The position numbers and the translations under genes were made by a program. From positions 176,205,401 through 176,269,400 of the forward strand of contig NC_084827.1 of assembly GCF_033115175.1 (NCBI RefSeq): a DNA stretch of 64,000 bases, in the 5' to 3' direction. The stretch comes from Lepus europaeus. Lineage: Eukaryota; Chordata; Mammalia; Lagomorpha; Leporidae. The stretch's first letter is position 1. Each line of letters opens with the position of its first letter. Positions 11,146 through 21,993 of the stretch are shown here, piece by piece. The notes under the pieces were generated by a model, which was not told the DNA's origin, did not search any database, and saw nothing but the letters and a program-made list of their open reading frames with translations.

Positions 11146-11730
11146 TAGGGCCCCACACTGTGGTGCCGTAAGCCGCGCTCTCGCCTGCAATGCCGGCATC
11201 TCATAGCAGAACCCAGTTTTTTTGTTTGTTTGTTTGTTTGTCAGGCAGAGTTAGAGAGAGAGAAAGACAGAGAGAGAAAGATCTTTTTCCGTTGGTTCAC
11301 CCCCCCCCCCAAACGGTCGCTACGGCCAGCGCACTGCGCTGACTCGAAGCCAGGAGCCAGGTGCTTCCCCCTGGTCTCCCATGGGGTGCAGGGCTCAAGC
11401 ACTTGGGCCATCCTCCACTGCCTTCTCGGGCCACAGCAGAGAGCTGGCCTGGAAGAGGAGCAACCAGGACAGAATCCAGCGCCCCGACCGGGACTAGAAC
11501 CCAGTGTGCCGGCGCCACAGGCGGGGGATTAGCCTAGTGAGCTGCGGTGCCAGCTAGAGCACCAGTTTGAGTCCTGGCTGCTCCGTTTCTGACCTAGCTC
11601 CCTGCTAATGTGCCTGGGAGAGCAGCTGAGGATGGTCCAAGTGGTTAGGCCCTGCACCCATGTAGCAGACCAGGATGGAGCTCCAGGCTGTCTCTGTCTA
11701 TCATTCTGCTTTTCAAGTAATAAGTTACGT
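11146..11730 (+). mobile_element. Outer C-SINE split by an insertion
   Basis: The head 'agggccccacactgtggtgc' ends at about 11215. The body resumes at 11556 with 'gcaccagtttgagtcctggc'. A similar 'agaacccagttt'/'agagcaccagttt' pair flanks the insert. Confidence 0.75.
11216..11555 (-). mobile_element. Nested younger-type C-SINE
   Basis: Begins with (TTTG)n then 'gtcaggcagagttagagaga', and ends 'gtgagctgcggtgccagc'. The 'gtcaggcagag' 3' end places it between the older and the 'gacaggcagagtggacag' subfamilies. Confidence 0.85.
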
Positions 11731-11747
11731 CTTAGAAAATGATAAGT

Positions 11748-12048
11748 TTAGAGTTGGATGTTTAGCCCAGCAGTTAAGATGCCTGTATCCTGTGTGGGAG
11801 CACCTGGGTTCAGTTCTCAGCTTCGACTCCAGCTCCCTGCTAATGCAAACCCTCGGAGGCAGCAGGGACGCCTCCAGGGACTGGGTCCTTGACACGCACG
11901 CGGGACGCCTGGATTGAGTCCCCTGCTCCTTGCTTTAGCCTCGGCCCAGCCCCAGCCATTGCAGGCACCTGGGGAGTGAACCAGCAGACGGGGAAGCTCT
12001 GCCTACCTGTCTCTCTGCCTCTTACATAAATAAAATAATTTTAGAAGT
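11748..12048 (+). mobile_element. C-SINE, old divergent copy
   Basis: The body blocks 'gcacctggggagtgaaccag' and 'cctcttacataaataaaata' are clear. The head is highly diverged ('ttggatgtttagcccagcag'). Confidence 0.75.
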
Positions 12049-12057
12049 TTGTTTAAA

Positions 12058-12321
12058 GGGGTCAGTGCCATGGCATAGCAGGTAAAGCTGCCGCCTGCAG
12101 TGCTGGCATCCCATATGGGCACCAGTTCTAGTCCTGGCTGCTCCACTTCTGATCCAGCTCTCTGCTATGGCCTGGGAAAGCAGTGGAAAATGGCCCAAGT
12201 CCTTGGATCCCTGCATCCACGTGGAAGACCTGGAAGAAGATCCTGGCTCCTGGACACTGGCTTTGGATTGGCACAGCTTCAGCCTTTGCGGCCATCTGGG
12301 GAGTGAACCAGTGGATGGAAG

Positions 12322-12361
<40 letters not shown>

Positions 12362-12417
12362 TCTGCCTCTCAGTAGCTCTGCCTTTCAAATACATAAATA
12401 AAAGTTAAAAAGAAAAA
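12058..12417 (+). mobile_element. C-SINE, full length
   Basis: Head 'ggggtcagtgccatggcata', a (TC)n tract at 12324-12358 and an A-rich end near 12417. Confidence 0.88.
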
Positions 12418-13205
12418 ACCTGTGGTTTGAGTGAACCTCAAAGAAACAATGTTTGAATTTGTAATTTGAGTTAAATGAGCCCTTAATTTGGGGCAGGGTT
12501 TAGTCATTCTGCCATGAATTGAAAGAAAGAAAAAAAAAAGAAAAGAACCTAATTCCTTTTCAAAACTTAAAGCACTTGATTAAATTTTCCAGCCAGAGAG
12601 AATTCCAGAAGCTACAAAACCTGGAGAGAGGAGCCCAGTGGGACCCACTGGAAGCTTCTGTCCCAGAGGGGTGTCCCCGAGCTTTCCCAGGCCCCTTATA
12701 AGCGGAGATGACCCAGCTGGCCACCACCGTGGCTGCCCGGGACTCCCTCAGCGCTCACACATGTCGGCTTTCACCTCCGGGCTTCCGCGCCTCCTCCATC
12801 ACCGGTGGACACTCCGCCCCGGCAATCCTGCCTGGTGTTCCGGGCGTCCCCACGGGCTCCGTCTGAAGGAGATCCACGGCTGGCAGCGCCCTGGGCTCTG
12901 TGGGCCCCTGGCTGCTCTGGGGTAGCTGCTCCTGTTGACAGGTGAGACGCGGAGGCCAGGGCCCATGTTGGCCTCGTCTCCCTGTCTCGGTCCTGGGAGC
13001 AGCGGCCCAAGGGCACGATGCTACACCTTGGAATCCTGATCTTGGGTGTGTGGGAAGGGAGAGCTGCTCAGTGTCCACACCGCGCGGGGCATTCGTTCCA
13101 AATGCCAGAGCATGCAGCGTGGGCTCACCTGTGCCTCTCGCTGGCCCTTCTCAGAGACAGGAGGTTCCGGGACTGAACCCCTTGGGGCAGGCAGCTGTGC
13201 CCCCA
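12418..13205. other. Unique DNA, no gene recognised
   Basis: A donor-like 'acaggtgagacg' occurs at about 12937, but no matching acceptor or conserved frame is visible. The 136-aa frame starting at 12942 resembles nothing known to me. Confidence 0.45.
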
Positions 13206-13345
13206 CAGCAGGGGTGGGAACCTTTCTCCCTATGGGTGGTCATATGTCATTCCCAGCCCATACAAAATTGCCGGCTTAAAAACGGGCCTGCTGGAGATAT
13301 ACTGAGCTTCGAGTTCCACCTGTGGTTGCCTTGGCATGGCCAAAC
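13206..13345. mobile_element. Possible DNA-transposon relic
   Basis: 'gcaggggtgggaacctttct', 'ccatacaaaattgccggctt' and 'gttgccttggcatggccaaa' look like a degenerate repeat of hAT-like character. Recognised by resemblance only; class is uncertain. Confidence 0.3.
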
Positions 13346-13763
13346 CCAGTGACGTACCTGCCCCCTCCCCATGGGAGTGGGGGTGAGGGAGCACTCCTGC
13401 AAGCCTCCTTCCCGCTCGCAATTCATCTCCGGCAAAACCACCGTTCCTGGGTGTGTGGGAACGCATAGAATGGGTCCACAGGGCTAAACGTAGGTACAAG
13501 GTTCAAGGTGGGAACCGGAGGGGAGCCGAGGACTCCAGGGGCATCAAGGTAGGCAGCAGCAGGAGCAGGGCGGGGCGTCGTGGAGGCTTCCAGACTCAGA
13601 GCCGCTGCGCTGTGATGAGGGAACTCAAGACACGGAGGCACCGCCACAGCGGTGCCCTAAGGAGCCGGAATCCTAGGATGGGTGGGCGTTGGATGCAGCG
13701 ATTAGGCCAGGGCCTGCATCCCGCACCAGAGTGCCTTTGGATGAGATGAGAATATAAATAATG

Positions 13764-14085
13764 AGAATTATTTTATTTATTTGAAAGTCAGAGTTACACA
13801 GAGAGAGGAGAGGCAGAGAGAGTGAGGTCTTCCATTCCAATGGTTTACTCCTCAAATGACCGAAATGGCCAGAGCTGAGCTGATCCGAAGCCAGGAGCCA
13901 GGAGCTTCTTCAGGGTTTCCCACATGGGTACAGGGGCCCAAGGTCCTGGGCCATCTTCTACTGCTTTCCCAGGCCATAGCAGAGAGCCGGATCGGAAGAG
14001 GAGCAGCCGGGACTAGAACCAGCACCCAAATGGGATGCGGGTGCTGCAGGCCGGGCATTAACCCACTATGCTACAGCGCCGGCCC
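13764..14085 (-). mobile_element. C-SINE
   Basis: Near-full-length copy from 'tttatttatttgaaagtcag' to 'acagcgccggcccc'. The minus-strand B box is recognisable at about 14009-14023. Confidence 0.9.
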
Positions 14086-14598
14086 CACGATAGGTATATT
14101 CAGAAGGAAACAAAACCCAGAAGGGAAGAGGATCGCAAAGCCACAGGGGGAGATGAGAGGAAGGGGCTTGTCCCGAGGAGAGAGGCCGCAGCCCCGTGCT
14201 CGGGAAGGGGTCTCAGCGTCCTGCCAAGGCAGGTTTCAGGGTGCGCTCCGGGGCAGGGAAAACGCAGCCGATGTTTTCTCGCAGCTTGGACTGGGCAACT
14301 GCAGCGCGGATCTGCTCGCACGCCAGCGTCAGCGCTGCCTGATTCACTTAGGCTGAAGGGTAATCCTGCCTCCCACGGGAAAGCCGGCGCGCATTCCAGG
14401 GCCTTCTGTGGGAAGAGCAGAGTGCAGGACCGCAGGGCGCGGCTCCCTGGGGGCTGCTGGCTGCCCAACTGCATGTGGGTGGAGGACAGCAGCCGGGCAG
14501 GGGTCCCACGGCTGAGCACACAGGGCCGTGGAGACTTTGTCATTCAGGGTCAGGACATAGGAGCCGTCCCAGCTGCACAAGTGTTGGCGAGAAGACTT
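14086..14598. other. Unique DNA, no gene recognised
   Basis: The frames here are moderately long (185 aa on +, 147 aa on -) but have no recognisable domain and no splice-bounded structure. Confidence 0.45.
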
Positions 14599-14751
14599 GG
14601 GCCGGGCCTTTTGCCTAGTGGTTAGCACACCCCTGCCCCACAGCAGCGTATCTGGGTTCTGTGGCCGCTGCAGCTTCCTGCTAATGCACCCGGAGGTGGG
14701 GTCGTAGCTCACATAGCTGAGTTCCTGCCACCCATGAGGGAGACCCAGGGT

Positions 14752-14800
14752 CTCCTGGCTCCTGGCTCCTGGCTCCTGGCTCCTGGCTCCTGGCTCCTGG
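14752..14800 (+). repeat. (CTCCTGG)7 minisatellite inside a SINE
   Basis: Seven perfect 7-bp units. The unit is the normal C-SINE body block 'gctcctggctcctggc', so the array arose by slippage within the element. Confidence 0.9.
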
Positions 14801-14854
14801 GTTTGGCCCAGTCTCAGCAGTTAGGGCATTTGGGCAATGAACCGGCAGACGGGA

Positions 14855-14860
<6 letters not shown>

Positions 14861-14910
<50 letters not shown>

Positions 14911-14930
14911 ACACACACACACACACACTG
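14861..14930. repeat. (TC)n-(CA)n compound microsatellite
   Basis: A long TC run from 14861 to about 14910 is followed by (AC)9 to about 14928. Likely to be length-polymorphic. Confidence 0.9.
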
Positions 14931-15046
14931 TCTCTCTGCCTTTCCTATAAATAAGTAAAACATTTTAGAAAGATAAGATTTGGAGCAGGACAGGTGAACT
15001 GGAAAATATGTAAGAAAATCCGTTTTTTTAAAAAATAGTGAATCTG

Positions 15047-15372
15047 GGGCCAGCACTGTGGTATAGCAGGTAAAGCTGCCATCTGCAGTGCCAGCATCCT
15101 GTATGGACACCGGTTCTAGTCCCGGCTGCTCCATTTCCGAACCCGCTCTCTGCTATGGCCTGGGAAAGCAGCAGAAGATGGCCCAAGTCCTTGGGCCCCT
15201 GCACCCACATGGGAGACCAGGAGGAAGCTTCTGGCTTTGGATCAGCTCAGCTCCAGCTGTTGCAGCCAATTGGGGAGTGAACCAGCGGATGGAAGACCTT
15301 TCTCTCTCTGTGTCTACCTCTCTCTGAAACTCTTTCAAATAAATAAAATAAATCTTAAAAAAAAAAAAAAAA
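15047..15372 (+). mobile_element. C-SINE
   Basis: Full-length, head 'ggggccagcactgtggtata', ending in a poly-A run at 15357-15372. Confidence 0.9.
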
Positions 15373-15509
15373 GTAGAGGAGGAAGCCAAACAGCCAAATT
15401 CTGCTGCCAGGCTATGTCTTGGGGTTCAGCTGATCTCGAATGGCAAATCACATCCTCTGTACCCATGATCGTGGCTTGAACTTTTTAAAATTAATTTTAA
15501 TTTTTATTT

Positions 15510-15806
15510 TTTTATCTTGCATTTACTTGAAAAGCAGAGAGAGAAAGAGAGAGAGAGAGAAGAGAGAATCTTCCACCTGCTGGTTCACTTCCCCAAAGGC
15601 CTGCAACAGCCAGGGCTGAGCCGGGCTGAAGCCAGGCGCCCAGAACTCCATCCTGGTTTCCCACGTGCGTGGCAGGGACCCAAGAGCTTGGCCATGATTT
15701 GTTGCATCCCAGGATGCACTAGCAGAGAGCTGGATGGGGAGTGGAGGAGCCAGGATGCTGGCATCCCCAGTAGCAGCTTTACCTACTGCACCACCACAGC
15801 GGCCCT
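15510..15806 (-). mobile_element. C-SINE
   Basis: 'cttgcatttacttgaaaagc' to 'accaccacagcggcccta'. It has a short internal deletion in the B-box region. Confidence 0.83.
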
Positions 15807-15974
15807 AGCTGGGACCTCCCCGAGGAAAACAGGGGCGGTCTGGGCCAGGGTCTGGCTGACAGCGTCGTGCTGTTGGGGATATTCCCGGAGTCTGCTTTAA
15901 GGTTGCAGAAGTAGCCCTGTACAGAGGCAGAGAGAAGAGGCCAAGACCAGGGGTGCTGATGGCCAAAACACTTT

Positions 15975-16108
15975 AGGAGAAAGAAGGGAGGGAGGGAGGC
16001 AGGGAGGCAGGGAGGGAGGGAGGGGGAGGGAGGAAGGAAGGAAGGGAGGGAGGGAGGGAGGGAGGGAGGGAGGGAGGAAGGAAGGAAGGAAGGAAGGAAG
16101 GGAGAAAA
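15975..16108 (+). repeat. (GGGA)n/(GGAA)n purine tract
   Basis: About 130 bp of nearly pure purine on the + strand, abutting the head of the next SINE. G-rich runs could form G-quadruplexes, and mirror symmetry could support triplex (H-DNA). Confidence 0.92.
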
Positions 16109-16448
16109 ATGGGGCCAGTGCTGTGGCGCAGCAGGTTAAAGGCCCTGCCTGCAGCACCAGCGTACCATATGGGTGCCAGTTCAGGTCTTGACTGCTCTAC
16201 TTCTGATGCAGCTTCCTGTGACTGTGCCTGGGAGAGCAGTAGAAGATGGCCCGAGTGCTTGGGCCCCTGCACCCACGTGGGAGACCCGGGGGAAGCTCCT
16301 GGCTCCTGGCTTCGGATTGGCGCAGCTCCGGCCATTGTGGCCATTCAAGGGGAGAAACAGCAGGTGGACGACTCTCTCTCTCTTTGTCTCTCTCTCTCTC
16401 TCTCTCTCCGTAATTCTGCCTTTCAAATAAATAAAATAGATCTTAAAA
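16109..16448 (+). mobile_element. C-SINE
   Basis: Head 'tggggccagtgctgtggcgc' directly after the purine tract. It ends 'aaataaataaaatagatctt'. Confidence 0.9.
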
Positions 16449-16469
16449 GATAGAGCAAATCTGAAAATA

Positions 16470-16626
16470 CCAGGTGCTGGTGATGCCGTGGGGAAATTGC
16501 GTGGAAAGAGATTGAGTCTCTACCACCCACATGGAAGGCCTGGGTGGAGTTCCTGGTTGCTGGTCTGGCATTTGGGGAGTGGACTAATGGATGGAGTGCT
16601 CACTCGCTCCTTCTCTCCTTCTCTCT

Positions 16627-16677
<51 letters not shown>

Positions 16678-16720
16678 CTCTGTGTCTCAAGTAAATGTAA
16701 AAAGTTTTTTAAAAATCTGA
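16470..16720 (+). mobile_element. C-SINE, internally deleted
   Basis: The head is degenerate ('aggtgctggtgatgccgtgg') and the middle is shortened. It has a (TC)n tract at 16617-16672 and a tail of 'gtaaatgtaaaaag'. Confidence 0.75.
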
Positions 16721-16849
16721 AGAAAATAGGGCAAGCGGTCGGCATCGGTTCTGTGTGTGTGTGGTCTGTACACGCGTGTCTGTTGCATTGCATTTTACAC
16801 CTGCGGTCCCACGCAGGTTCCCACCCTGACGTGGTAAAGGGATGTGATG

Positions 16850-17190
16850 CAGGGTTGAGCTGGGAAGATCGTTCTGAGTTGTCTGACTGGGCCCAGTGTA
16901 GTCGGAGGTCCTTAGAGAGAGGGGCAGGAGATCCGAGACCGAGAGAGGAGAAGTGACCAGAGGTGGAAGTGGGCGTCCTGTGTTTTGTTGGGGCAGGAAG
17001 TGGCCACAGCCAAGGAATGCAGACGGCTCCACGCACCTGAAGAAGCCTGGGACAGCGCCCGGCCCTGGCAGAACCTGGCTTTTGGGCTGCTGGTCTTCAG
17101 AACCGTAGGGGATCGAACTTGTGCTGTCGTAGGTCACTGCATGTGTGGTCATCCGTCACAGCAGCCACAGGAAACGAATCCCCTCCTGAT
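16850..17190. mobile_element. Possible MaLR-type LTR relic
   Basis: 'gggcccagtgtagtcggagg', 'tccttagagagaggggcagg', 'ccaaggaatgcagacggctc' and 'tcacagcagccacaggaaac' follow the order of an old mammalian LTR related to MLT1/MaLR. No internal genes are present, so it is at most a decayed solo LTR. Confidence 0.42.
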
Positions 17191-17225
17191 CTGGAACGTT
17201 TCGTAGTTAAAATTTGGGGTCTTTT

Positions 17226-17260
17226 GAAGTTTACTTATTTATTTTCATCCACTTACAAGA

Positions 17261-17298
<38 letters not shown>

Positions 17299-17550
17299 TC
17301 TTCCAATCCACTGTTCACTCCCCCAGATGCTTGTAACATTGTAACACCTGGCTGAAGCCAGGATCCTGGGTTCCATTCAGGTCTCCTACAGGGGCCTCAG
17401 GGACACAAGCGCTTGGACCAGCATCTGCTGCCTTCCCAGGAGCGTTAGCAGGAAGCTGTATTGGAAGCAGAGCAGCCAGGACTCAAACTGGCACGCCGGA
17501 TCTGGTCAACGAGCATATTAATTTCCAGTCCAGAGCCTCATCTCCTACAG
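17226..17550 (-). mobile_element. C-SINE
   Basis: Contains an (AG)n run at 17259-17298, then the reverse-complement body. The head end is diverged near 17545. Confidence 0.82.
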
Positions 17551-17559
17551 AGATAAAAA

Positions 17560-18370
17560 CATTAAGCTAGGCGGGAGCCACCAGTGTGTGCAAACTGGAC
17601 CAGGTTTTACTGGACAGTGAGGGAATAAACACACATTCACACGCGAGCGTGGGCCGCCCCGTGCAGAGAAACGCCCATCAGGAGTGGGCCAGAGGGTTGC
17701 CAGTGAAAGACAAAACGCGAGCGGTACCCCCGAGCATGCTCCATGGTGAGGAGACCACCCCTACTTTCTGCCTTTTTTTCAATGAGGTTGGGGGTGGTAC
17801 CCGATCGGATATACAAACAGGGTCGGGTCTTAGCATCTGCCCTGGTCTCGAATGTGACAGGTGCATCTGGGGAAGGCAGGTGTATCAAGCCTTCAGCTAA
17901 AGAAACAAACACTGCTTTTTTGCAGGAGGACCGGGGCTGAGTGGCCCCGAGGGAGCTGCCAGCCCTGCACCACCCGGTCCGTAGCCGGGCATCTCGGCAC
18001 CGGTGCTGAAAGAAACAGTACAGGGGCCATGTTTGCACTAAACTCCTGCACGGCCCCAGCAGGCCAGGCTAAACATCACAGTGGAGTCCGACTCAGGCTA
18101 GAGTGCCATCCTTGGAGAAGTCAGGACCGGAAAGAACCGACAGATTTCCCCAAGGCACCCGCCTCGGCGCATGTGAACGAGGGAGACCTGAAGAAGCCCC
18201 ACGCTGACCACACGGTTGTTTTCCTGTTCCGAGTCCTCGCCCCGGCCTTACCAGACAAGCGGCTTTGCAGGGCCCGATCTTTGCTACTGCTTCCTTCAAC
18301 CCCTTTCTGTCCATAAAACCAGCCTCTTGTGGATCCTCTTCCCAGTGTGCTGCCTGATTCTAGAATTGAA
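17560..18370. mobile_element. Possible endogenous-retrovirus LTR relic
   Basis: The region has LTR-like composition: a 'ccataaaacc' TATA-type stretch at 18311-18320 followed by 'tgctgcctgattctagaa'. No gag, pol or env frame can be read. This is resemblance only, and unique DNA is the alternative. Confidence 0.25.
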
Positions 18371-18406
18371 AAGAAAGCCAGTGAGGGGCTTCAAGCTCTC
18401 GGGCGT

Positions 18407-18700
18407 GATGTGGGGGCAGGCACTGGGCGCAGTGGTTAAGATGCCTCTCAGACACCCACATCCCATATCCAAAGTGCCTGGGTGCAGGTCCCAGCACTGC
18501 TGCCGATGCCAGCTTCCTCCACAGTACCTGGGTCCTTGACAATCCCGGGAGACCAGGATTGACTTCCGGGCTCCTGGCTTCGGCCTGACCCAACCCTGGC
18601 TGTTGTGGGCATTTGGGGGAAGGAACCAAAGGGCAGAAGATATAGCTCCCTGTCTGTCTCTTTGTTTCTCTGCCTTTCAAATAGATTTTTTAGAATTTTA
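18407..18700 (+). mobile_element. C-SINE, old copy
   Basis: 'ggcaggcactgggcgcagtg' head to 'ctgcctttcaaatagatttt' tail, with many substitutions. Confidence 0.8.
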
Positions 18701-18744
18701 AGAATGACCCACAAACCTTAACATTTCAGATCTTATCTGTGAGA

Positions 18745-18768
18745 TTTAAAAAAAAAATTATTTACTTG

Positions 18769-18801
<33 letters not shown>

Positions 18802-19057
18802 TGTGTCTTCCATCCACTAGTTCATTCCCCAAATAGCTGTAATGGCCAGGTCAGGGCCAGGCTGAAGCCAGGAGCTCTATCCAGGTCTCTGACACAGGTG
18901 CAGGGACCCCAGCACTTGGGCCGCCTTCCGCTGCTTGCCCAGGCCAGGCAGGGCACTGGATCAGCGTCAGAGGAGCCAGGACTAGGACTGGTGCCCTGAG
19001 AAGGGATGTGGACACTGCCAGCCTTGACTTAACCTGCTGTGCCACAGCGCTGGCCCC
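18745..19057 (-). mobile_element. C-SINE
   Basis: 'attatttacttgaaaggcag' through (AG)n to 'ctgtgccacagcgctggccc'. Confidence 0.88.
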
Positions 19058-19544
19058 CATCTCAGGAAGTCTTAATAAAGCATTTGTAAGACAATGATGG
19101 CGTTCAGGACACACCACTCCAAGCCCTGGCCCCTGAGCCTTCGTGAGAATCCACACTCTGTCTCCCCAGCAGCGATCACAGGCCCTCATGTGAGAGGAGC
19201 CCTCCCCACGCCTGGAGCAAAGGTGCACTCTTATCTCTGAAGCCACAGGGACCCAGAGAAGAATCTGGACCGGCAGGCCTTGCTGCTAACCCTCGGCCGT
19301 CCACCAGCGCACGTCTGCTCCAGCCTATTTCACCAAACCCAGGGAGCACCGGCTCCCCTGGGGCTGCATCTACAGGGCTCCTGCGAGTGCGAAATGCCTC
19401 CCGGGGGTCTGTCTGGTCCTCTGTCCTTTGTGATGGGGCCTCAGCCAGGACCCCAGACCCCACTGAGAGCACAGCCATGCGCACACCACCTGCCTCCGCA
19501 CAAAGGCGGTCGAGCCAGGGTCCTGTGCTGCACTATCCAGATGT
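19058..19544. other. Unique DNA, no gene recognised
   Basis: About 490 bp without a repeat I can name. Short frames only. Confidence 0.45.
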
Positions 19545-19836
19545 CAAAGGCGGGGCTGGCCTTGTGACACAGCAGGTTAAGCTGCCACCTGCAACGCTAG
19601 CCTCCCATCTTGCAGCACCAGACCAAGTCCCAGCTGCTCCACTTCCAGTCCAGTTCCTAACTCTGAGGCTCCAAGTACTTGGGCTCCTGCCACCCACTTG
19701 GGAGACCCGGATGGAGTTCCAGGGTCCTGGGTTCAGCAGGGGCTCAATCATTGCAGCCCTTTAGGGGTGAACCAACAGATGGAAGATCTTTCTCTCCTCT
19801 CTCTGCCTCTCAAATACATAACTAGTTTTTAATTTT
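19545..19836 (+). mobile_element. C-SINE
   Basis: 'ggcggggctggccttgtgac' head, internal body, 'cctctcaaatacataactag' end. It is joined tail to tail with the next, minus-strand copy. Confidence 0.82.
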
Positions 19837-20173
19837 TTTAAGGATTTGTTTATTTATTTGAAAGACAGAGTTACAGAGAGGCAGAGACAGAGGCAGAGAG
19901 AGAGAGAGAGAGAGATCTTCCACCTGCTGGTTCACTACCCAAATGGCCGCAACAGCCAAAGCTGGGCTGATTTGAAGCCAGGAGCCAGGAGCTTCCCCCG
20001 AGCCTCCCACGTGGGTTCAGAGCCCCAAGGACTTGGGCCATCTTCCACTGCTTTCCCAGGCCATAGCAGAGAGCTGGATCAGAAGAGGAGCAGCCAGGAC
20101 TTGAAGCGGTGCCCATATGGGATGCCGCCACTGCAGGCGGTGGCTTTACCTGCTGCACCACAGTGCCAGCCCC
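19837..20173 (-). mobile_element. C-SINE
   Basis: 'gatttgtttatttatttgaa' to 'ccacagtgccagcccc'. Well preserved. Confidence 0.9.
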
Positions 20174-21120
20174 CAAATATATAAATCTTAAAAAAAAAAT
20201 ATTTTAAAAAGATGTTGAAGTTGTAGTGCCTGTTGTTTTTCTATAACAGAGTTAGGATTTTAAAAATCCCTAAGAGCCGGTAAGTTTGCCTTTCCCCCAC
20301 GCCCAAAGACTGAAAACAACCCCAGCTCGCTGATTCGTCTGTTAACGCACAAAGTGGTCCTCTAGCTGTAGTGCTCGCAGGGCTGAATTTGGAAACAAAG
20401 GCGAGGCATTGTTTGCAATGCACTAAAGACGTTTCCAAAGAACAATCCTTGGCTAACGCTTGGTAGGTACAGAAATAGACTCGGGCCACTGCACGGAAAA
20501 GCCCAGATTTTCCAAGAGGAAACAATAGGGGTGAGGAGTCTGGGACGACTGTGCGCGTTCCCGAGGCCCCGCAGGAGTAGGGGAAACTTGTCTCCACGCA
20601 GTCCAAATCCAGGCCACATTTGGGCTGTGGGAGGGGGCTCCTCGGTTACCCTCTGCTGCTGACATGGGGGCACGTTCGCAGGCGCAGAGTCTGCACGAGA
20701 CAGCCCACCCACTTCCTGGGATCCTGCCTGTGCCCAACAGCACCAGGGTGTTGCCCGCGCTGGGTGTGCGCGCTCCGGTGTTGCTGCCTGTTGCCCGGCA
20801 ACCCAGTGTGCGGGGCGTGTCCTCCCCACTCCTGGCATCCAGGCCTGCGCCTGTGGGGTTCTCCCACGCTGCTGCTGGGAGGTGGCAGCTGAGGCTGGGA
20901 GCTTCCACGTGGCCACGTGTGTGCGGCCCTCTGTGTCCCAGTGTGGGACTGTCCCAGGCTCCAGCAGAACCCTGAAGGGGTCGGCCCCTCTGAAAGCTTC
21001 CAGGGGTTCCCTCCCTGGGGGCTGACCTGGGCCTCAGCCAGACTTGGCTGAAGAGACAGTGTCTGCCCAACACTCACACCATCCTCACAAGAATCTTTTT
21101 ATCTCTTCTTTCTTAAAAAA
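20174..21120. other. Unique DNA with an RFX site
   Basis: Repeat-free stretch. 20,330-20,470 is unusually balanced in composition for this window and could be a conserved element. An RFX dyad lies at 20790. No exon recognised. Confidence 0.45.
20790..20802. promoter_or_regulatory. RFX X-box dyad
   Basis: GTTGCCCGGCAAC is a perfect inverted repeat of GTTGCC with a 1-bp spacer, matching the RFX-family X-box (GTTRCC-n-GGYAAC). RFX factors drive ciliary and MHC class II genes. Occupancy is not shown. Confidence 0.55.
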
Positions 21121-21127
21121 AAAAATA

Positions 21128-21470
21128 ATAAATTTGGGCTGGTGTTGTGGCACATTGGCTTGAGCTGCCGCCCGCAATGCCAGCATCCCACGTGGATGCC
21201 AATTCAGGTCCCGGCTGCTCCACTTCCTATCCAGCTCCCTGCTAATGCACTTGGGAAGGCAGAGCAAGATGGCCCAAATCCTCGAGGCCTTGTCACCCAC
21301 GCGGCATACCCTGATGAAGCTCCAGGCTCCTGCTTCTGCCTGACCCAGGCCCGGCCATTGTGGCCATCTGGGAGTGAACCAGTGGATGGAAGACCTCTCT
21401 CTGTCTGTCTGCCTTTTTCTGTAACGCTGCCTTTCAAATACATAAGCAAAGCTTTTAAATAATAAATGTT
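21128..21470 (+). mobile_element. C-SINE
   Basis: 'tttgggctggtgttgtggca' head to 'tttcaaatacataagcaaag'. It forms a tail-to-tail pair with the next copy. Confidence 0.87.
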
Positions 21471-21740
21471 TAAAATTTAAGTTGAGAGGCGGAGAGAAAT
21501 CTTCCATGTACTCACTCACTCCCCAGAGGCCCAGGACAGCCAGATGTGTCCAGGCAGAAGCTGAGAGCAAGGCACTCCGTCCAGGTCTCCCACGTGGGTG
21601 TCAGGGACCCAACTACTTGAGCCATGGGTCAGCTGCCGCCTCACAGTGTGCACATCAGCAGACACGGAGTCAGGAGCCCCAGTGTCTACGGAGTGAACCA
21701 GGCACTGTGGCCTGGATTGCAGGCATGCTAACCAACATAT
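21471..21740 (-). mobile_element. C-SINE, shortened
   Basis: Starts 'aaatttaagttgagaggcgg'. The head side is diverged ('caggcactgtggcctggatt'). Confidence 0.65.
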
Positions 21741-21743
21741 TTT

Positions 21744-21993
21744 TTAAAGATTTATTTATCTATGTGAAAGGCAGAGATACAGAGGAGAGGGACAGAGAGA
21801 GAGAGAGATGTTCCATCTGCTGATTCACTCCCCAGATGGCTGCCACAGCTGGGGCTTGGTCAAGCCAGTTCCACCCGGGTCTCCCACGTAGGTGCAGAGG
21901 CCCAAACCTGGCCGTTGAGACCATTTGGGGAGTGAACCAGATGAGAGTTCTCTTTGTGTGTGTCACTTTGCCTTTCAAATAAAATTTTTTTAA
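21744..21993. mobile_element. Chimeric inverted C-SINE
   Basis: 21744-21903 reads as a minus-strand copy ('gatttatttatctatgtgaa' onward). From about 21904 the text switches to plus-strand 3'-end sequence ('ggccgttgagaccatttggg', then 'gcctttcaaataaaat'). Confidence 0.7.

Larger units (their letters stand above)
14599..14972 (+). mobile_element. C-SINE with internal 7-bp expansion
   Basis: Old copy (head 'ggccttttgcctagtggtta') carrying a tandem expansion of its 'ggctcct' block at 14752-14800, followed by long (TC)n and (CA)n tracts. Confidence 0.82.

Noticed and set aside
12937..12947. Splice-donor-like 'acaggtgagac'
   Set aside because: No credible acceptor or conserved reading frame upstream. 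Isolated donor matches are expected by chance.
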